Source of the DNA: Nitrospira_D sp019636945
GTDB lineage: Bacteria; Nitrospirota; Nitrospiria; Nitrospirales; Nitrospiraceae
Length of the DNA: 64,000 nucleotides
NCBI RefSeq assembly: GCF_047338595.1
Contig: NZ_JBLFBO010000012.1
Coordinates: 1-64,000 of the forward strand
Direction: 5' to 3'
Of the stretch, positions 52,600 to 61,902 are shown one piece after another; the first letter of the stretch is position 1; every line of letters begins with the position of its first letter. Under the pieces are notes generated by a model, which was given only the letters and a program-made list of their open reading frames with translations, did not search any database and was not told the origin of the DNA. A program made the position numbers and the translations under genes.

Positions 52600-53886
52600 G
52601 TGACCCACCACTCGTCCAGTTTTGCCGCATTACTGAATAAGCGCCTCATCGTGATGCTGCCCTTGGGGTTTCTATCCGGTCTTCCGCTCGCGCTCACATC
52701 GGGGACTCTCCAAGCCTGGTTGACGGTCGAGGGCGTTGATCTCAAGACCATCGGGATTTTCACCTTGGTCGGACTTCCCTATACGCTCAAGTTTCTCTGG
52801 GCACCGGTGATGGATCGTGTGGTACCACCCTGGTTGGGGCGGCGTCGCGGCTGGATGGTTCTGACGCAGCTCTGTGTGGCCGTGGCGCTTGGGCTTATGG
52901 CCCTGACCAATCCCAAGCTTCACCCAGGATGGCTGGCGGCCTATGCCGTGCTTGTCGCATTCCTTGCGGCCTCGTTGGACATTGTTTTCGACGCCTATCG
53001 AACGGACACGCTCCAGCCTCACGAGCGTGGGTTGGGTGCAGCCGTCTGGGTGAATGGCTATCGAGTCGCCCTCTTGGCCTCCGGAGCCGGGGCACTGGCG
53101 CTTGCCGATTATGTCGGGTGGCAGATGACGTACCTGGTGATGGCCGCCATCATGGTCGTTGGGGTGGGTGTTGTTTTACTCAGTCCTGATCCGACGTTGG
53201 TGGCCGCTGCTCCTAAGAGTCTGAAGGAGGCCGTCGGTGCTCCGTTGGCGGAGTTCTTTTCAAGGCCTACGGCACTGGGGTTCTTGGCTGTGATCGTCCT
53301 CTACAAACTTGGGGATGCCTTTGCCTCTGCACTGCAGACGGCCTTTCTGATTGGAGGGTTGGGATTTTCTGCGACCGAGGTCGGCGCTGCTAAGGGGCTT
53401 GGGATCTTTGCCACATTGATAGGAGCCTTTATCGGCGGACTCTTGATGACAAGGTCGGGACTTGTCCGGTCGTTGCTCATCTTCGGCGTTTTGCAGGCTG
53501 TATCGAACCTGGGCTTTGTCGTGTTGGCCTTGATGGGGAAACATGCCGGTGCGCTGACGGCTGCGATCGTGATCGAGAATGTGACAGGGGGCATGGGCAC
53601 GGCTGCATTTGTAGCCTTAGTCATGTCGCTCTGCGATGCCCGCTACACAGCAACACAATTTGCGCTCCTGTCCTCACTTGAAGCGTTGGGCCGTGTGTTT
53701 GTCGGTCGTCCTTCAGCAGATCTCGTTGAAGTTGTAGGATGGACGCAATTTTATGCTTTAACAGCGGTGGCGGCGTTACCAGGCCTCTGGGCTGTGTGGC
53801 GAATCCGTCGTTCCATCGAGCCGGAGCAGAAAACGGCGTCACAGACTGCTGTGATGGAACCAGCTACTTTGCCTGTTTCCAAGTAA
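52600..53886 (+). CDS. ampG: AmpG-like MFS permease
   Basis: The 428-residue protein, starting at GTG 52600, has about twelve hydrophobic helices. The N-terminal part (LGFLSGLPLALTSGTLQAWLTVEGVDLKTIGIFTLVGLPYTLKFLWAPVMDR) is the classic AmpG signature ('gfssGLPl.l...tl..wl...gv....ig...l.g.py..KFlWaPl.Dr'). DAYRTDTLQPHERG matches the conserved loop. AmpG imports anhydromuropeptides from the periplasm for cell-wall recycling. No other recycling gene lies adjacent, so the substrate remains an inference from family. Confidence 0.9.
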   Translation: MTHHSSSFAALLNKRLIVMLPLGFLSGLPLALTSGTLQAWLTVEGVDLKTIGIFTLVGLPYTLKFLWAPVMDRVVPPWLGRRRGWMVLTQLCVAVALGLMALTNPKLHPGWLAAYAVLVAFLAASLDIVFDAYRTDTLQPHERGLGAAVWVNGYRVALLASGAGALALADYVGWQMTYLVMAAIMVVGVGVVLLSPDPTLVAAAPKSLKEAVGAPLAEFFSRPTALGFLAVIVLYKLGDAFASALQTAFLIGGLGFSATEVGAAKGLGIFATLIGAFIGGLLMTRSGLVRSLLIFGVLQAVSNLGFVVLALMGKHAGALTAAIVIENVTGGMGTAAFVALVMSLCDARYTATQFALLSSLEALGRVFVGRPSADLVEVVGWTQFYALTAVAALPGLWAVWRIRRSIEPEQKTASQTAVMEPATLPVSK

Positions 53887-54053
53887 ACAGAGGGACGAGT
53901 GTTAGTGGACTGCATCAGCTCGGCTCAGTTTAGTCGGTACGTATTCCGTAACCTACTGCTTTGATATCGCCCGTTGGAACACTGTCTGCGGCCAATGCTT
54001 TCGCATCAAGCAGAGCTAGGATTGCTTGAGCAGATGAGTAAAGGGTTCTGAGA

Positions 54054-54413
54054 ATGACTCCAGTTCGTGCTGAAAAATCGTCTCCCAAAGTGAGTCTAAA
54101 TGTAAATCGAGAAGGTTTTTCGATTCTTCAAAAAGGTGAGCCAGCGATCCGTGTTCTTTGGAGTGAAATAAATCAAATTCTGGCCTATAAGCGTGATCTT
54201 GTCACGGAAGATCTGGTTTGCTGGGACATTACCGTTACCAAAAATGAGCGCAGTCAAACCTATTCTTTACATGAAGAATTAGATGGGTTTGGATTATTAG
54301 TCGATTGCATCAGTCATGAGCTCACATCGTTTGATAAGACTTGGAGACAGAAAATCATTACACCACCGTTTGCCGAAAATTTAACCATTCTCTACCAGAA
54401 GAAAGAAAAGTAG
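54054..54413 (+). CDS. Hypothetical protein, beta-rich
   Basis: The 119-residue soluble protein has no signal peptide or membrane segment. GFSILQKGEPAIRVLWSEINQILAYKRDLVTEDLVCWDITV reads as an alternating strand pattern like a PH-type barrel, and ELDGFGLLVDCISHELTSF as a C-terminal helix. This strand-helix layout resembles small bacterial PH-like or immunity proteins. I recognise no specific family. It uses more A/T-rich codons than its neighbours, a possible sign of transfer. Confidence 0.6.
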   Translation: MTPVRAEKSSPKVSLNVNREGFSILQKGEPAIRVLWSEINQILAYKRDLVTEDLVCWDITVTKNERSQTYSLHEELDGFGLLVDCISHELTSFDKTWRQKIITPPFAENLTILYQKKEK

Positions 54414-54446
54414 AGCCAGGCTAAATTGCCAAGGAACGCTGCATTG

Positions 54447-54737
54447 CTACGATAGTCGTCGCTGTAGAAAGAGCACGAAGATTAGGAGCGTGGGCAGTGG
54501 AGCCAGGATGAAGGGCACGAGCCAGAGCCAGACGTTCTTGCCGCGGACGCGCCCTTGGTCGATCATCCAGACGAAGAGCCAGACCAGCAGGCAGGCATAG
54601 TTCAAGATGATCCATTGAGTCGTATGAGTCTTGAGGGCGCTGGTGGTCTCAGACACACCTTGGAAGAGGAAAATCCCTAATAACAGTACGAAGATGCCTA
54701 ACAGGACTCCAACGAGTTTCTTGCTCCAGACAAACAT
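54447..54737 (-). CDS. Small membrane protein with PLDc_N-like helices
   Basis: ATG 54737 is chosen because GGAGGGAA lies about five bases upstream; the frame extends to 54770. The 96-residue protein has three hydrophobic helices (about 8-30, 47-65 and 75-93). NVWLWLVPFILAPLPTLLIFVLFLQRR resembles the final helix of phospholipase D N-terminal-type small membrane proteins ('W...v...P..g.l.Yl.l.rr'). Function is unknown. Confidence 0.65.
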   Translation of the reverse strand: MFVWSKKLVGVLLGIFVLLLGIFLFQGVSETTSALKTHTTQWIILNYACLLVWLFVWMIDQGRVRGKNVWLWLVPFILAPLPTLLIFVLFLQRRLS

Positions 54738-54825
54738 CGTTCCCTCCAGACTCAATAAGACCCTGTGCACTCAATTTGGGCTAAGCTAATTGGCCCGACA
54801 ATTGTTTGTCAAACTGTAGAGCATC

Positions 54826-55197
54826 ATGAGTCTCCTTCGCTTGAGCGTGATCGTCCTTGCGCTGATCTTCTTGGTCGGTTTGGCTTGGTCAAACCCGACG
54901 ATGGATGACTATTTGCACTTCGTTGAACTGGAATTGGGGAAAGCGATAGACCGAATGGACCAGGGTACATCGTCTCGGGAGCAACAGTTTATTCGGCAGG
55001 TGTTTCGAACGCAGAGTAAGAAGCTGCTGGAGTCGGTGGTTCGTCCGAATACGGCGCGACAGAATTGGGGAATGATGAGTCTGTATGAGGCACGGGTGGC
55101 AGGGACGAACGTCGTGGTGCTGGGGATCGGCGGCCGATTCATCCCTCTTCAAGGTGTCGAGGAAGCCACTCTGAAGATCGGCCGAATGGCCTTCTAA
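54826..55197 (+). CDS. Small exported protein (DUF4359-like)
   Basis: The 123-residue protein has an N-terminal hydrophobic segment (LLRLSVIVLALIFLVGLAWS) followed by NPTMDDYLHFVELELGKAI, the 'NP...dY..f....l' start seen in DUF4359 proteins. The end reads NWGMMSLYEARVAGTNVVVLGIGGRFIPL, also compatible with that family's C-terminal strand pair. Likely anchored in or exported across the inner membrane. Function is unknown. No neighbour suggests a role. Confidence 0.65.
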   Translation: MSLLRLSVIVLALIFLVGLAWSNPTMDDYLHFVELELGKAIDRMDQGTSSREQQFIRQVFRTQSKKLLESVVRPNTARQNWGMMSLYEARVAGTNVVVLGIGGRFIPLQGVEEATLKIGRMAF

Positions 55198-55338
55198 AAG
55201 AAAAAATGGCTGGGGTCATCTGCGGAGGTCTCATTTGGATGAGATTTTCTGTGGATAACCTCGCTACTATGTCACTGAAATAAGCACTGCCGTTCACGTC
55301 TCGACTATTCACAGCCTGTCCCCTCATTTCCCAAACAT

Positions 55339-55386
55339 CCACAATACTTGGTGTTGACAAAAAAACATGCTAGCTATATGTAGGTG
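55339..55386 (+). promoter_or_regulatory. Promoter of nrdJ with two NrdR-box-like operators
   Basis: Two sites resemble the NrdR consensus (acaCwAtATaTwGtgt): CCACAATACTTGGTGT at 55339-55354 and a second at 55371-55386 containing CTATATGTAG. Their starts are 32 bases apart, about three helical turns, the spacing typical of paired NrdR boxes. A promoter TTGACA (55354-55359) with a 17-base spacer and TATGTA (55377-55382) lies between and over them, so a bound repressor would block polymerase. Repression by NrdR-(d)ATP when nucleotides suffice is inferred. Confidence 0.65.
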
Positions 55387-55475
55387 TCGCGTGCGATGAG
55401 TGAGTACCCCATACCGGTTATGAAGGCTTCGAACCAACCCATGGACCCTAATCCTTTTCCCCCTGGAGGACTACT

Positions 55476-58400
55476 GTGAGAATTGATCGCAAATTTACCC
55501 GCCGCGGCGTGAGTCCATATGAGGGATTGGCGTTCGTCAAACGGTCGTCCGAGATTCGAAACCCCGACGGCTCAACTGTCTTCAAGCTTGAGCATATCGA
55601 TATCCCTGAGCCCTGGTCTCAGCTAGCCATCGACATTTTGGCGCAAAAGTACTTCCGGAAAGCCGGCGTTCCGCAGTGCGATCAGAGTGGCCAGCCGCTG
55701 GCTGATGCCGACGGCCAGCCGGTGTTGGGCGGCGAGCGGGATGCTAGGCAGGTCTTTGAGCGCATGGCCGGGTGCTGGACCCATTGGGGCAGGGCCTATG
55801 GATATTTCAAGACACCGGAAGACGCAGAGTCCTTTCATGATGAGATGTGCTACATGCTGGCGCACCAAATGGCTGCACCGAACTCCCCCCAGTGGTTCAA
55901 TACCGGCCTGCACTATGCCTACGGATTATCGGGACCGGCTCAGGGGCACTATTACGTCGATCCGAAGACGCAGGAGGTGGTGAAGGCGACGAATGCGTTC
56001 GAACATCCGCAGCCGCATGCCTGTTTCATTCAATCGATCGAGGATGATCTGGTGAATGAAAACGGCATCATGGATCTGTGGGTTCGAGAGGCGCGATTGT
56101 TCAAGTATGGTTCCGGAACCGGGACGAACTTCTCGAGACTGCGCGGTGATGGCGAAGGTCTGTCCGGCGGAGGGCGATCTTCCGGGCTTATGTCTTTCCT
56201 GAAAATCGGTGATCGAGCGGCAGGAGCCATCAAATCCGGTGGGACGACGCGTCGAGCGGCCAAAATGGTCTGTTTGGATTTAGACCATCCTGACATCGAA
56301 GAATTCATCGATTGGAAAGTCATCGAGGAACAAAAAGTGGCGGCGATGGTGACGGGGTCGAAGATCTGCGCGCAGCGCCTCAATGCCGTCTTGAAGGCCT
56401 GTCATACCGTCGACGGGAATGGTGCGCTCCGGCTGGACCTCGATCGGAAGACGAATTCCGCTTTGCGCGAGGCGTTGGCGTCAGCCCGCCGAGAGATGGT
56501 GCCGGAGGCCTATATCCAACGGATGTTCTCCTATGCGCAGCAGGGGTTCACGCATTTTGTCTTTCACGAATACGATACCAATTGGGACGGGAAGGCCTAT
56601 CAAACAGTCTCCGGCCAGAATTCGAACAACAGCGTCAGGATTCCCAACGAGTTTTTTGCCGCGCTCGAAGCCGATGCGGACTGGGAACTGAAACGGCGCA
56701 CCAACGGCAAAGTCTGCAAGACCATCAAGGCCAGAGAGTTGTGGGATCGAATTGCGTGGGCGGCCTGGACCTGTGCTGATCCGGGGACGCAGTACGATAC
56801 CACTATCAATGAATGGCACACCTGTCCTGAGGATGGCCGAATCAACGCCTCCAATCCCTGTTCCGAATACATGTTCTTGGATGACACGGCCTGTAACCTC
56901 GCGTCGCTCAATCTGACGAAGTTCTACGGCGCCGATGGGCAGTTCGAACTCGAAGAGTTCCGGCATGCCGTTCGGCTGTGGACGATCGCGCTGGAGATCA
57001 GCGTCTTGATGGCGTCTTTCCCGAGCCAGTCGATCGCCGAGAAAAGCTATCAGTTCCGGACGCTGGGGTTGGGGTATGCGAATCTGGGGACGGTGCTCAT
57101 GCGCCAAGGTATCCCCTACGACTCGCCCAAGGCGTTAGCCATCTGCGGTGCCATCACGTCAATCATGACGGGGGAAGCGTACAGTGCATCGGCGGAAATG
57201 GCGGCGGAACTGTCGCCTTTCCCCGGCTACGCAAAAAATCGGGAACACATGTTGCGCGTCATTCGTAACCATCGACGGGCGGCCTATCAGGCGTCTCCCG
57301 AGGAATATGAACGGTTGACCATTGCTCCCGCAGGAGTCCGTCCTGAACATTGCCCCCCAGAATTGCTCCTGGCTGCCCGGAGGGCTTGGGACCATGCGCT
57401 TGAACTCGGGACTGCGTATGGGTATCGCAATGCTCAGGTGACGGTGATCGCTCCGACCGGGACGATCGGGTTGGTCATGGATTGTGATACCACCGGGATT
57501 GAACCGGATTTTGCATTGGTGAAATTCAAAAAGTTAGCCGGTGGCGGGTACTTCAAGATCATCAACCAAAGTATTCCACTCGCCTTGGCCAATCTCGGGT
57601 ATACGGATCAACAGGTACGGGACATCGTCCATTATTGTGTTGGGGCCCAGACCCTCAAAGGCGCCCCCTTCATCAACCACGACACGCTTCGGCTGAAAGG
57701 TTTCGACGACACGGCGCTCGATCGTCTGGAGCGCAGCTTGTCGCAAGCGTTCGAGATTCAATTCGCGTTCAATAAATATACGTTTGGGGAGGCCTTCTGC
57801 ATCGAGCAACTTGGTCTGACCGAGGTGCAGCTGAACGAGAAGAACTTCAATATGTTGAAGGCTCTCGGTTTTACGCAGGAAGAAGTCGCTGCCGCGAACG
57901 ATTTCTGTTGCGGGACGATGACGGTCGAAGGCGCACCGCACGTGAAGGCCGAGCATCTGGCGGTCTTCGACTGCGCGAATCGATGTGGTCGTATAGGGCA
58001 ACGTTCCATCGCCGTTGACGCCCACATTCGCATGATGGCCGCGGCACAGCCCTTCATCAGCGGTGCGATCAGCAAGACCATCAATATGCCGTCCGAGGCC
58101 ACGGTCGAAGACGTCAAGGCATCGTATTTCCTTGCCTGGAAGAGCATGGTGAAGGCGGTAGCGCTTTATCGCGACGGGTCCAAGCTCAGTCAGCCATTGA
58201 GCGCGTCGTCTGATAGCGGGAAGGCGTTGGAGGCTGTGCCTGGTGTCTTGGAAATGGCTGAAAAAGTGACTGAGCGCGTGCTCGTCCGATATCTGGCCAA
58301 GCGGCGTCCACTCCCGAGTCGGCGGAATGGGTACACGCAAAAAGCCATTGTCGGGGGGCACAAACTTTATCTCCGAACCGGCGAATACGAGGATGGGACG

Positions 58401-59018
58401 GTCGGGGAAATATTTTTGGACATGCATAAGGAGGGAGCGGCGTTTAGGAGTCTGATGAACTGCTTCGCCATTGCCATTTCCCTTGGGCTTCAGCATGGTG
58501 TGCCGCTCGAAGAGTTCGTGGAGGCTTTCGTTTTCACCAGGTTTGAACCCAACGGGCCGGTGAAACTGAACGATCGGATCAAGATGTCGACGTCGATTAT
58601 CGATTACATCTTCCGTGAATTGGCCGTCACGTATCTTGATCGATATGACCTTGCCCAGGTCAAAGAAGACGATCTGCGCATGGATTCAATGAAGAAAGAC
58701 GACATGGATCCTGAATGCTTCGACGAGGAAGCCGATCTGAATGCATTGGCCAAGTCTTCCGTTGTCACAGAGCATCTTCCGATCCGTCGGAACGGCGGAA
58801 AGGGGAATGGCCATAGCCACGGAAACGGACACAGCGTTGCCCGGCAAGTGGAAATCATGCGGGAAACGCTGACGTTGACGGAAGTTCAAAACGCCAAGGA
58901 TGCCAAGGTGAAAGGATATGAAGGGGATCCTTGTCCTGAATGCAAACAGTTCACGATGGTTCGGAACGGCACGTGTCTCAAATGTGTGAGTTGCGGTTCG
59001 ACGAGCGGATGTTCGTAA
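55476..59018 (+). CDS. nrdJ: Adenosylcobalamin-dependent (class II) ribonucleoside-diphosphate reductase
   Basis: The 1,180-residue enzyme reduces ribonucleotides to deoxyribonucleotides using vitamin B12 and needs no oxygen. It starts at GTG 55476 behind a CTGGAGGA ribosome-binding site. The catalytic barrel includes NSPQWFNTGL, CFIQSIEDDLVNENGIMDL (redox Cys near 187), GSGTGTNFSRLRG, NPCSEYMFLDDTACNLASLNL (thiyl Cys near 462) and the active-site loop APTGTIGLVMDCDTTGIEPDF. A TSCPD-type domain follows (about 945-1080, GGHKLYLRTGEYEDGTVGEIFLD). The C-terminus CPECKQFTMVRNGTCLKCVSCGSTSGCS is a zinc-binding tail. Length and order match NrdJ of many anaerobes and microaerophiles. Confidence 0.97.
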   Translation: MRIDRKFTRRGVSPYEGLAFVKRSSEIRNPDGSTVFKLEHIDIPEPWSQLAIDILAQKYFRKAGVPQCDQSGQPLADADGQPVLGGERDARQVFERMAGCWTHWGRAYGYFKTPEDAESFHDEMCYMLAHQMAAPNSPQWFNTGLHYAYGLSGPAQGHYYVDPKTQEVVKATNAFEHPQPHACFIQSIEDDLVNENGIMDLWVREARLFKYGSGTGTNFSRLRGDGEGLSGGGRSSGLMSFLKIGDRAAGAIKSGGTTRRAAKMVCLDLDHPDIEEFIDWKVIEEQKVAAMVTGSKICAQRLNAVLKACHTVDGNGALRLDLDRKTNSALREALASARREMVPEAYIQRMFSYAQQGFTHFVFHEYDTNWDGKAYQTVSGQNSNNSVRIPNEFFAALEADADWELKRRTNGKVCKTIKARELWDRIAWAAWTCADPGTQYDTTINEWHTCPEDGRINASNPCSEYMFLDDTACNLASLNLTKFYGADGQFELEEFRHAVRLWTIALEISVLMASFPSQSIAEKSYQFRTLGLGYANLGTVLMRQGIPYDSPKALAICGAITSIMTGEAYSASAEMAAELSPFPGYAKNREHMLRVIRNHRRAAYQASPEEYERLTIAPAGVRPEHCPPELLLAARRAWDHALELGTAYGYRNAQVTVIAPTGTIGLVMDCDTTGIEPDFALVKFKKLAGGGYFKIINQSIPLALANLGYTDQQVRDIVHYCVGAQTLKGAPFINHDTLRLKGFDDTALDRLERSLSQAFEIQFAFNKYTFGEAFCIEQLGLTEVQLNEKNFNMLKALGFTQEEVAAANDFCCGTMTVEGAPHVKAEHLAVFDCANRCGRIGQRSIAVDAHIRMMAAAQPFISGAISKTINMPSEATVEDVKASYFLAWKSMVKAVALYRDGSKLSQPLSASSDSGKALEAVPGVLEMAEKVTERVLVRYLAKRRPLPSRRNGYTQKAIVGGHKLYLRTGEYEDGTVGEIFLDMHKEGAAFRSLMNCFAIAISLGLQHGVPLEEFVEAFVFTRFEPNGPVKLNDRIKMSTSIIDYIFRELAVTYLDRYDLAQVKEDDLRMDSMKKDDMDPECFDEEADLNALAKSSVVTEHLPIRRNGGKGNGHSHGNGHSVARQVEIMRETLTLTEVQNAKDAKVKGYEGDPCPECKQFTMVRNGTCLKCVSCGSTSGCS

Positions 59019-59265
59019 GGGGTGTGCCACGATGCAAAGTAAGCGGCCTTCATCCTGTGTCGGGCATCGAAAACGACGTGTTCTACGGACTCGTGTTGGA
59101 AGCAAAAGACGCGTGATCAGGCTAACCAGGGTTGGAAAGTCCTGTCACACCCTGTCGCCGTGGCGAACTCAGGTGAATCATCACGGGGCCTGGACTCCAT
59201 TACAGGCGACTCGTTCAACAAGACGAAGAAGGCTGTGATAGCAGCTAGTTACGGGGAGTACCGAT

Positions 59266-59676
59266 ATGCCGACTACAACGCAGCTCGTCATCAGCGGACA
59301 GAGTAAACCTGGCACACTTGCCGGAGTGACGGCAGTGCTTGGTGCAGCGGGAGTGAATATCAAGGCATTTTCTGCTCCGGAGGTCATGGGCACAGGCAAG
59401 TTGCGGTTGCTCGTGGCTGACCTCGATGGGGCACGTGCTGCCTTACGGGCGGCAAAGATCAAATTCCGCGAGGAAACGGCTTTGGTCTTGAGCCTTGAGA
59501 ACAAGCCTGGAGCCTTGAGAAAGGTGGCGGACACGCTTACGAGGAGCCGGATCAATATTAAGTGCGGCTACTGTACGCCCTCAAGGGAGGGGAAGCGGGC
59601 CATCGTGGTCCTGACCGTTTCCAAAACTGAAAAAGCCCTCACGATTCTCCGCAACCAATCGCTCGACGAGTTTTAG
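59266..59676 (+). CDS. Tandem ACT-domain protein
   Basis: The 136-residue protein consists of two ACT domains. The first (about 4-70) has LVISGQSKPGTLAGVTAVLGAAGVNIKAFSAPEV; the second (about 70-130) has LVLSLENKPGALRKVADTLTRSRINIKCGYC. In both, the 'N/K-x-P-G-x-L' loop and following helix are clear. ACT domains bind amino acids and regulate metabolic enzymes. With no catalytic domain it may be a free-standing amino-acid sensor. GGGGAG lies about seven bases upstream of the start. The rlpA gene follows after three bases. Confidence 0.85.
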   Translation: MPTTTQLVISGQSKPGTLAGVTAVLGAAGVNIKAFSAPEVMGTGKLRLLVADLDGARAALRAAKIKFREETALVLSLENKPGALRKVADTLTRSRINIKCGYCTPSREGKRAIVVLTVSKTEKALTILRNQSLDEF

Positions 59677-59679
59677 CCC

Positions 59680-60357
59680 ATGCGGCTAAGGCCGCTCACG
59701 GACCCTGCGTCGTTCCTAATCATTGCCTTTGGGCTCGGTGCGGTCCTGTCTCAAGGTTGTGCGGCACCCCTTCGTCATGTCGATCGCTTGCCCAATTATC
59801 CGGTTGGGTTTGTCGAGCGAGGGATGGCCTCGTGGTATGGCCCAGGTTTTCACGGGAAGAAGACCGCCAATGGGGAGCGGTACGACATGTATGGGTTGAC
59901 GGCTGCTCATCGGACGTTGCCCTTGGGATCTGTCGCAGTGGTTCATTCATTACCTTCGGGGCGGCATGTCACGGTCAGAATCAATGATCGAGGACCCTTT
60001 GCCAAGGGGAGAATCTTGGACCTTTCGTTGGCCGGTGCTCAAGCTCTTGGGATGACCGGCAACGGAACCGATCAGGTTGAGCTTCGAGTCGTGCGCTATG
60101 ATCCTCGGCCAGAAGGTATGGGAGTCCTCAGGGTTCAAGCCGGCTCCTTTGCAGATCTCCACAATGCACAGGCTCTATTTACACGGATCCAGCGCGACTT
60201 TACCGATGGGCGGATTGTCCGCACAGAGCTTCCTGAGGGGCGTCGGTACCGAGTCCAGATCGGCCGGTTCTTGGTCGAGTCCGAAGCTCACAAGGCCTCA
60301 ACGAGTCTTGATCGAATGTTTCATCTCCAATCCTTCGTGATACGAGATGATGGGTAG
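59680..60357 (+). CDS. rlpA: RlpA-family septal-ring/peptidoglycan protein with SPOR domain
   Basis: The 225-residue protein has a lipoprotein signal with lipobox LSQGC (Cys near residue 27). The double-psi beta barrel (about 46-145) carries GMASWYGPGFHGKKTANGERYDMYGLTAAHRTLPLGS and RINDRGPFAKGRILDLSLAGAQALGM, the RlpA signature with the catalytic Asp/His region. A C-terminal SPOR domain (about 150-222, VLRVQAGSFADLHNAQALFTRI) binds glycan strands lacking stem peptides at division sites. RlpA is a lytic transglycosylase in some bacteria. It lies three bases behind the ACT gene, probably in one transcript. Confidence 0.93.
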   Translation: MRLRPLTDPASFLIIAFGLGAVLSQGCAAPLRHVDRLPNYPVGFVERGMASWYGPGFHGKKTANGERYDMYGLTAAHRTLPLGSVAVVHSLPSGRHVTVRINDRGPFAKGRILDLSLAGAQALGMTGNGTDQVELRVVRYDPRPEGMGVLRVQAGSFADLHNAQALFTRIQRDFTDGRIVRTELPEGRRYRVQIGRFLVESEAHKASTSLDRMFHLQSFVIRDDG

Positions 60358-60631
60358 ATGTTGAACGACAACAGTGGAAGATGGCGAGATCAGGCCGTCG
60401 TTAACCGATGGTCTGTTTAGAACTAATTGATTTTTCAGTATGAATTCCTGAATTGCTTGCCTGCTTGTGATCCCTGTGATAGATGTATCGGCTGTGAACC
60501 CTATTCTAACTGGTCCCATTATCCTAATCGCACGATCTTCTGATGGGTGGACTAAGAGGTATCCTCTTGGAGACACTCGGCTTCTCATCAGGCCAGCCGC
60601 ACTGGTCCAACGTCCCTAAATAGATGATTAC
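60358..60631. other. Intergenic region before the CorC-family gene
   Basis: No gene or RNA was found in these 274 bases. A small hairpin AAGAGG-TAT-CCTCTT lies near 60555, upstream of the next gene. Confidence 0.35.
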
Positions 60632-61900
60632 ATGGACATCCTCATCCTTCTAGGGTTGATTGGGTTATCCGCTATTATTTCCACTGCCGAGATCGGCTTC
60701 TTTTCGGTCAACGAGACCAAGCTGAGAGCGTTGGCTCAGACTGGCAGCAAACGAGCGGAGAAAGCTCTTCAGCTCCGAAGTGACCCTCAGAGACTCTTTT
60801 CGGCCATTCTTGTGGGAGATCGTTTGGTAAGCACGGCGATTCCGATGTTTGCCACGTTTATCACGCTGAATGCGTATGGTGAGAAGACCATTTTGGAGGA
60901 AGCCATCGCCGTCATGGTCGGGATCCTGACCTTCGTTCTGTTGGTCTGCGTGGATGTGGTTCCGAAGACGTTGGCCGCGAAGTTTTCTGTGCCTGTGACC
61001 CTGAATCTGGCCTACCCGATCTATGGGGTTCAGGTGATGCTGCGGCCGCTCCTGTTCTTGATGGTACCGCTGATCTACAGTTTGACAGGCGGAAAAGGAC
61101 TCACCCATCCCCTGGTGACGGAGGAAGAACTCAAGATCATGCTCGACCAGGGTGGGAAAGCGGGCGAGATCGAATCTGAAGAAGTCAAGATGATCAAGAA
61201 CGTGTTCCAGCTGAAGGATATTACAGCCGAAGACGCGATGACCCCGCGCATCTATGTGTTTGCTTTGGACGGAAATCTTTGTCTCAAGGAGGCACAGGAG
61301 CAGCTCTACAACTCGAAATACTCCCGTATTCCTCTCTATGACGATACGCTCGATAACATCACGGGTATCCTCTATAAGACCAAGGCGCTGACGGAACTGG
61401 CCAAAGGGCGAACGGATTTACGGTTGCGGGATATTGCGCATCCCCCACTGTTTGTTCCAGCCGGGAAGACAGCGGACGATTTGATGAAACAGTTTCAGCA
61501 AGAAAAACGACATATGGGTGTTGTCGTAAACGAGTTCGGCGGTGTCATGGGGCTTGTGACCCTCGAGGATCTCCTTGAGGAGGTAGTCGGCGAGATCGTC
61601 GACGAAACGGACATCACGGAAGAACTCATTAAGCGTATCGGAAAGAGCCAGATCTTAGTTCATGGGCGGACTGAAGTGCGAAAAGTGAATGACTTTCTCA
61701 AGGTCGAGCTGGGTGGGGATGAGGCCCTGACGATCGGAGGATTGATCCAAGAAAATCTCGGTCGAATCCCCAAGGCGGGCGAAGAACTCCGCATCGAGAA
61801 CTGCCGGTTGGTCGTCCACGAAGCCGATCCTCGTTCGATACGGAGCGTCACTATTTTCAAGGATGAGAAGGTGGCGGTGCCGGTCGAAGCTTCTGTGTAA
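60632..61900 (+). CDS. Hemolysin C/CorC-family (CNNM) membrane protein
   Basis: The 422-residue protein has an N-terminal CNNM/DUF21 membrane domain (about 1-175, four hydrophobic helices, starting LILLGLIGLSAIISTAEIGFFSVNETKLRALAQTGSKRAEKAL). A CBS pair (about 195-325, AMTPRIYVFALDGNLCLKEAQEQLYNSKYSRIPLYDDTLDNITG) and a C-terminal CorC_HlyC transporter-associated domain (about 335-415) follow. GVVVNEFGGVMGLVTLEDLLEEVVGEIVDE is the family hallmark. Homologues act in magnesium or other cation efflux. 'Hemolysin' is a historic name and no haemolytic role is implied. It converges with ligA, leaving two bases between them. Confidence 0.93.
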   Translation: MDILILLGLIGLSAIISTAEIGFFSVNETKLRALAQTGSKRAEKALQLRSDPQRLFSAILVGDRLVSTAIPMFATFITLNAYGEKTILEEAIAVMVGILTFVLLVCVDVVPKTLAAKFSVPVTLNLAYPIYGVQVMLRPLLFLMVPLIYSLTGGKGLTHPLVTEEELKIMLDQGGKAGEIESEEVKMIKNVFQLKDITAEDAMTPRIYVFALDGNLCLKEAQEQLYNSKYSRIPLYDDTLDNITGILYKTKALTELAKGRTDLRLRDIAHPPLFVPAGKTADDLMKQFQQEKRHMGVVVNEFGGVMGLVTLEDLLEEVVGEIVDETDITEELIKRIGKSQILVHGRTEVRKVNDFLKVELGGDEALTIGGLIQENLGRIPKAGEELRIENCRLVVHEADPRSIRSVTIFKDEKVAVPVEASV

Positions 61901-61902
61901 TC

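Noticed and set aside
55198..55475. Cobalamin riboswitch upstream of the B12-dependent reductase
   Set aside because: No B12-box-like sequence or long structured leader is visible; the space is taken by a promoter with NrdR-like sites.
59032..59238. Basic 68-residue ORF between nrdJ and the ACT gene
   Set aside because: It has an AAGGGG site upstream, but composition is dominated by Arg/Thr/Ser with no fold pattern or family likeness; probably chance.
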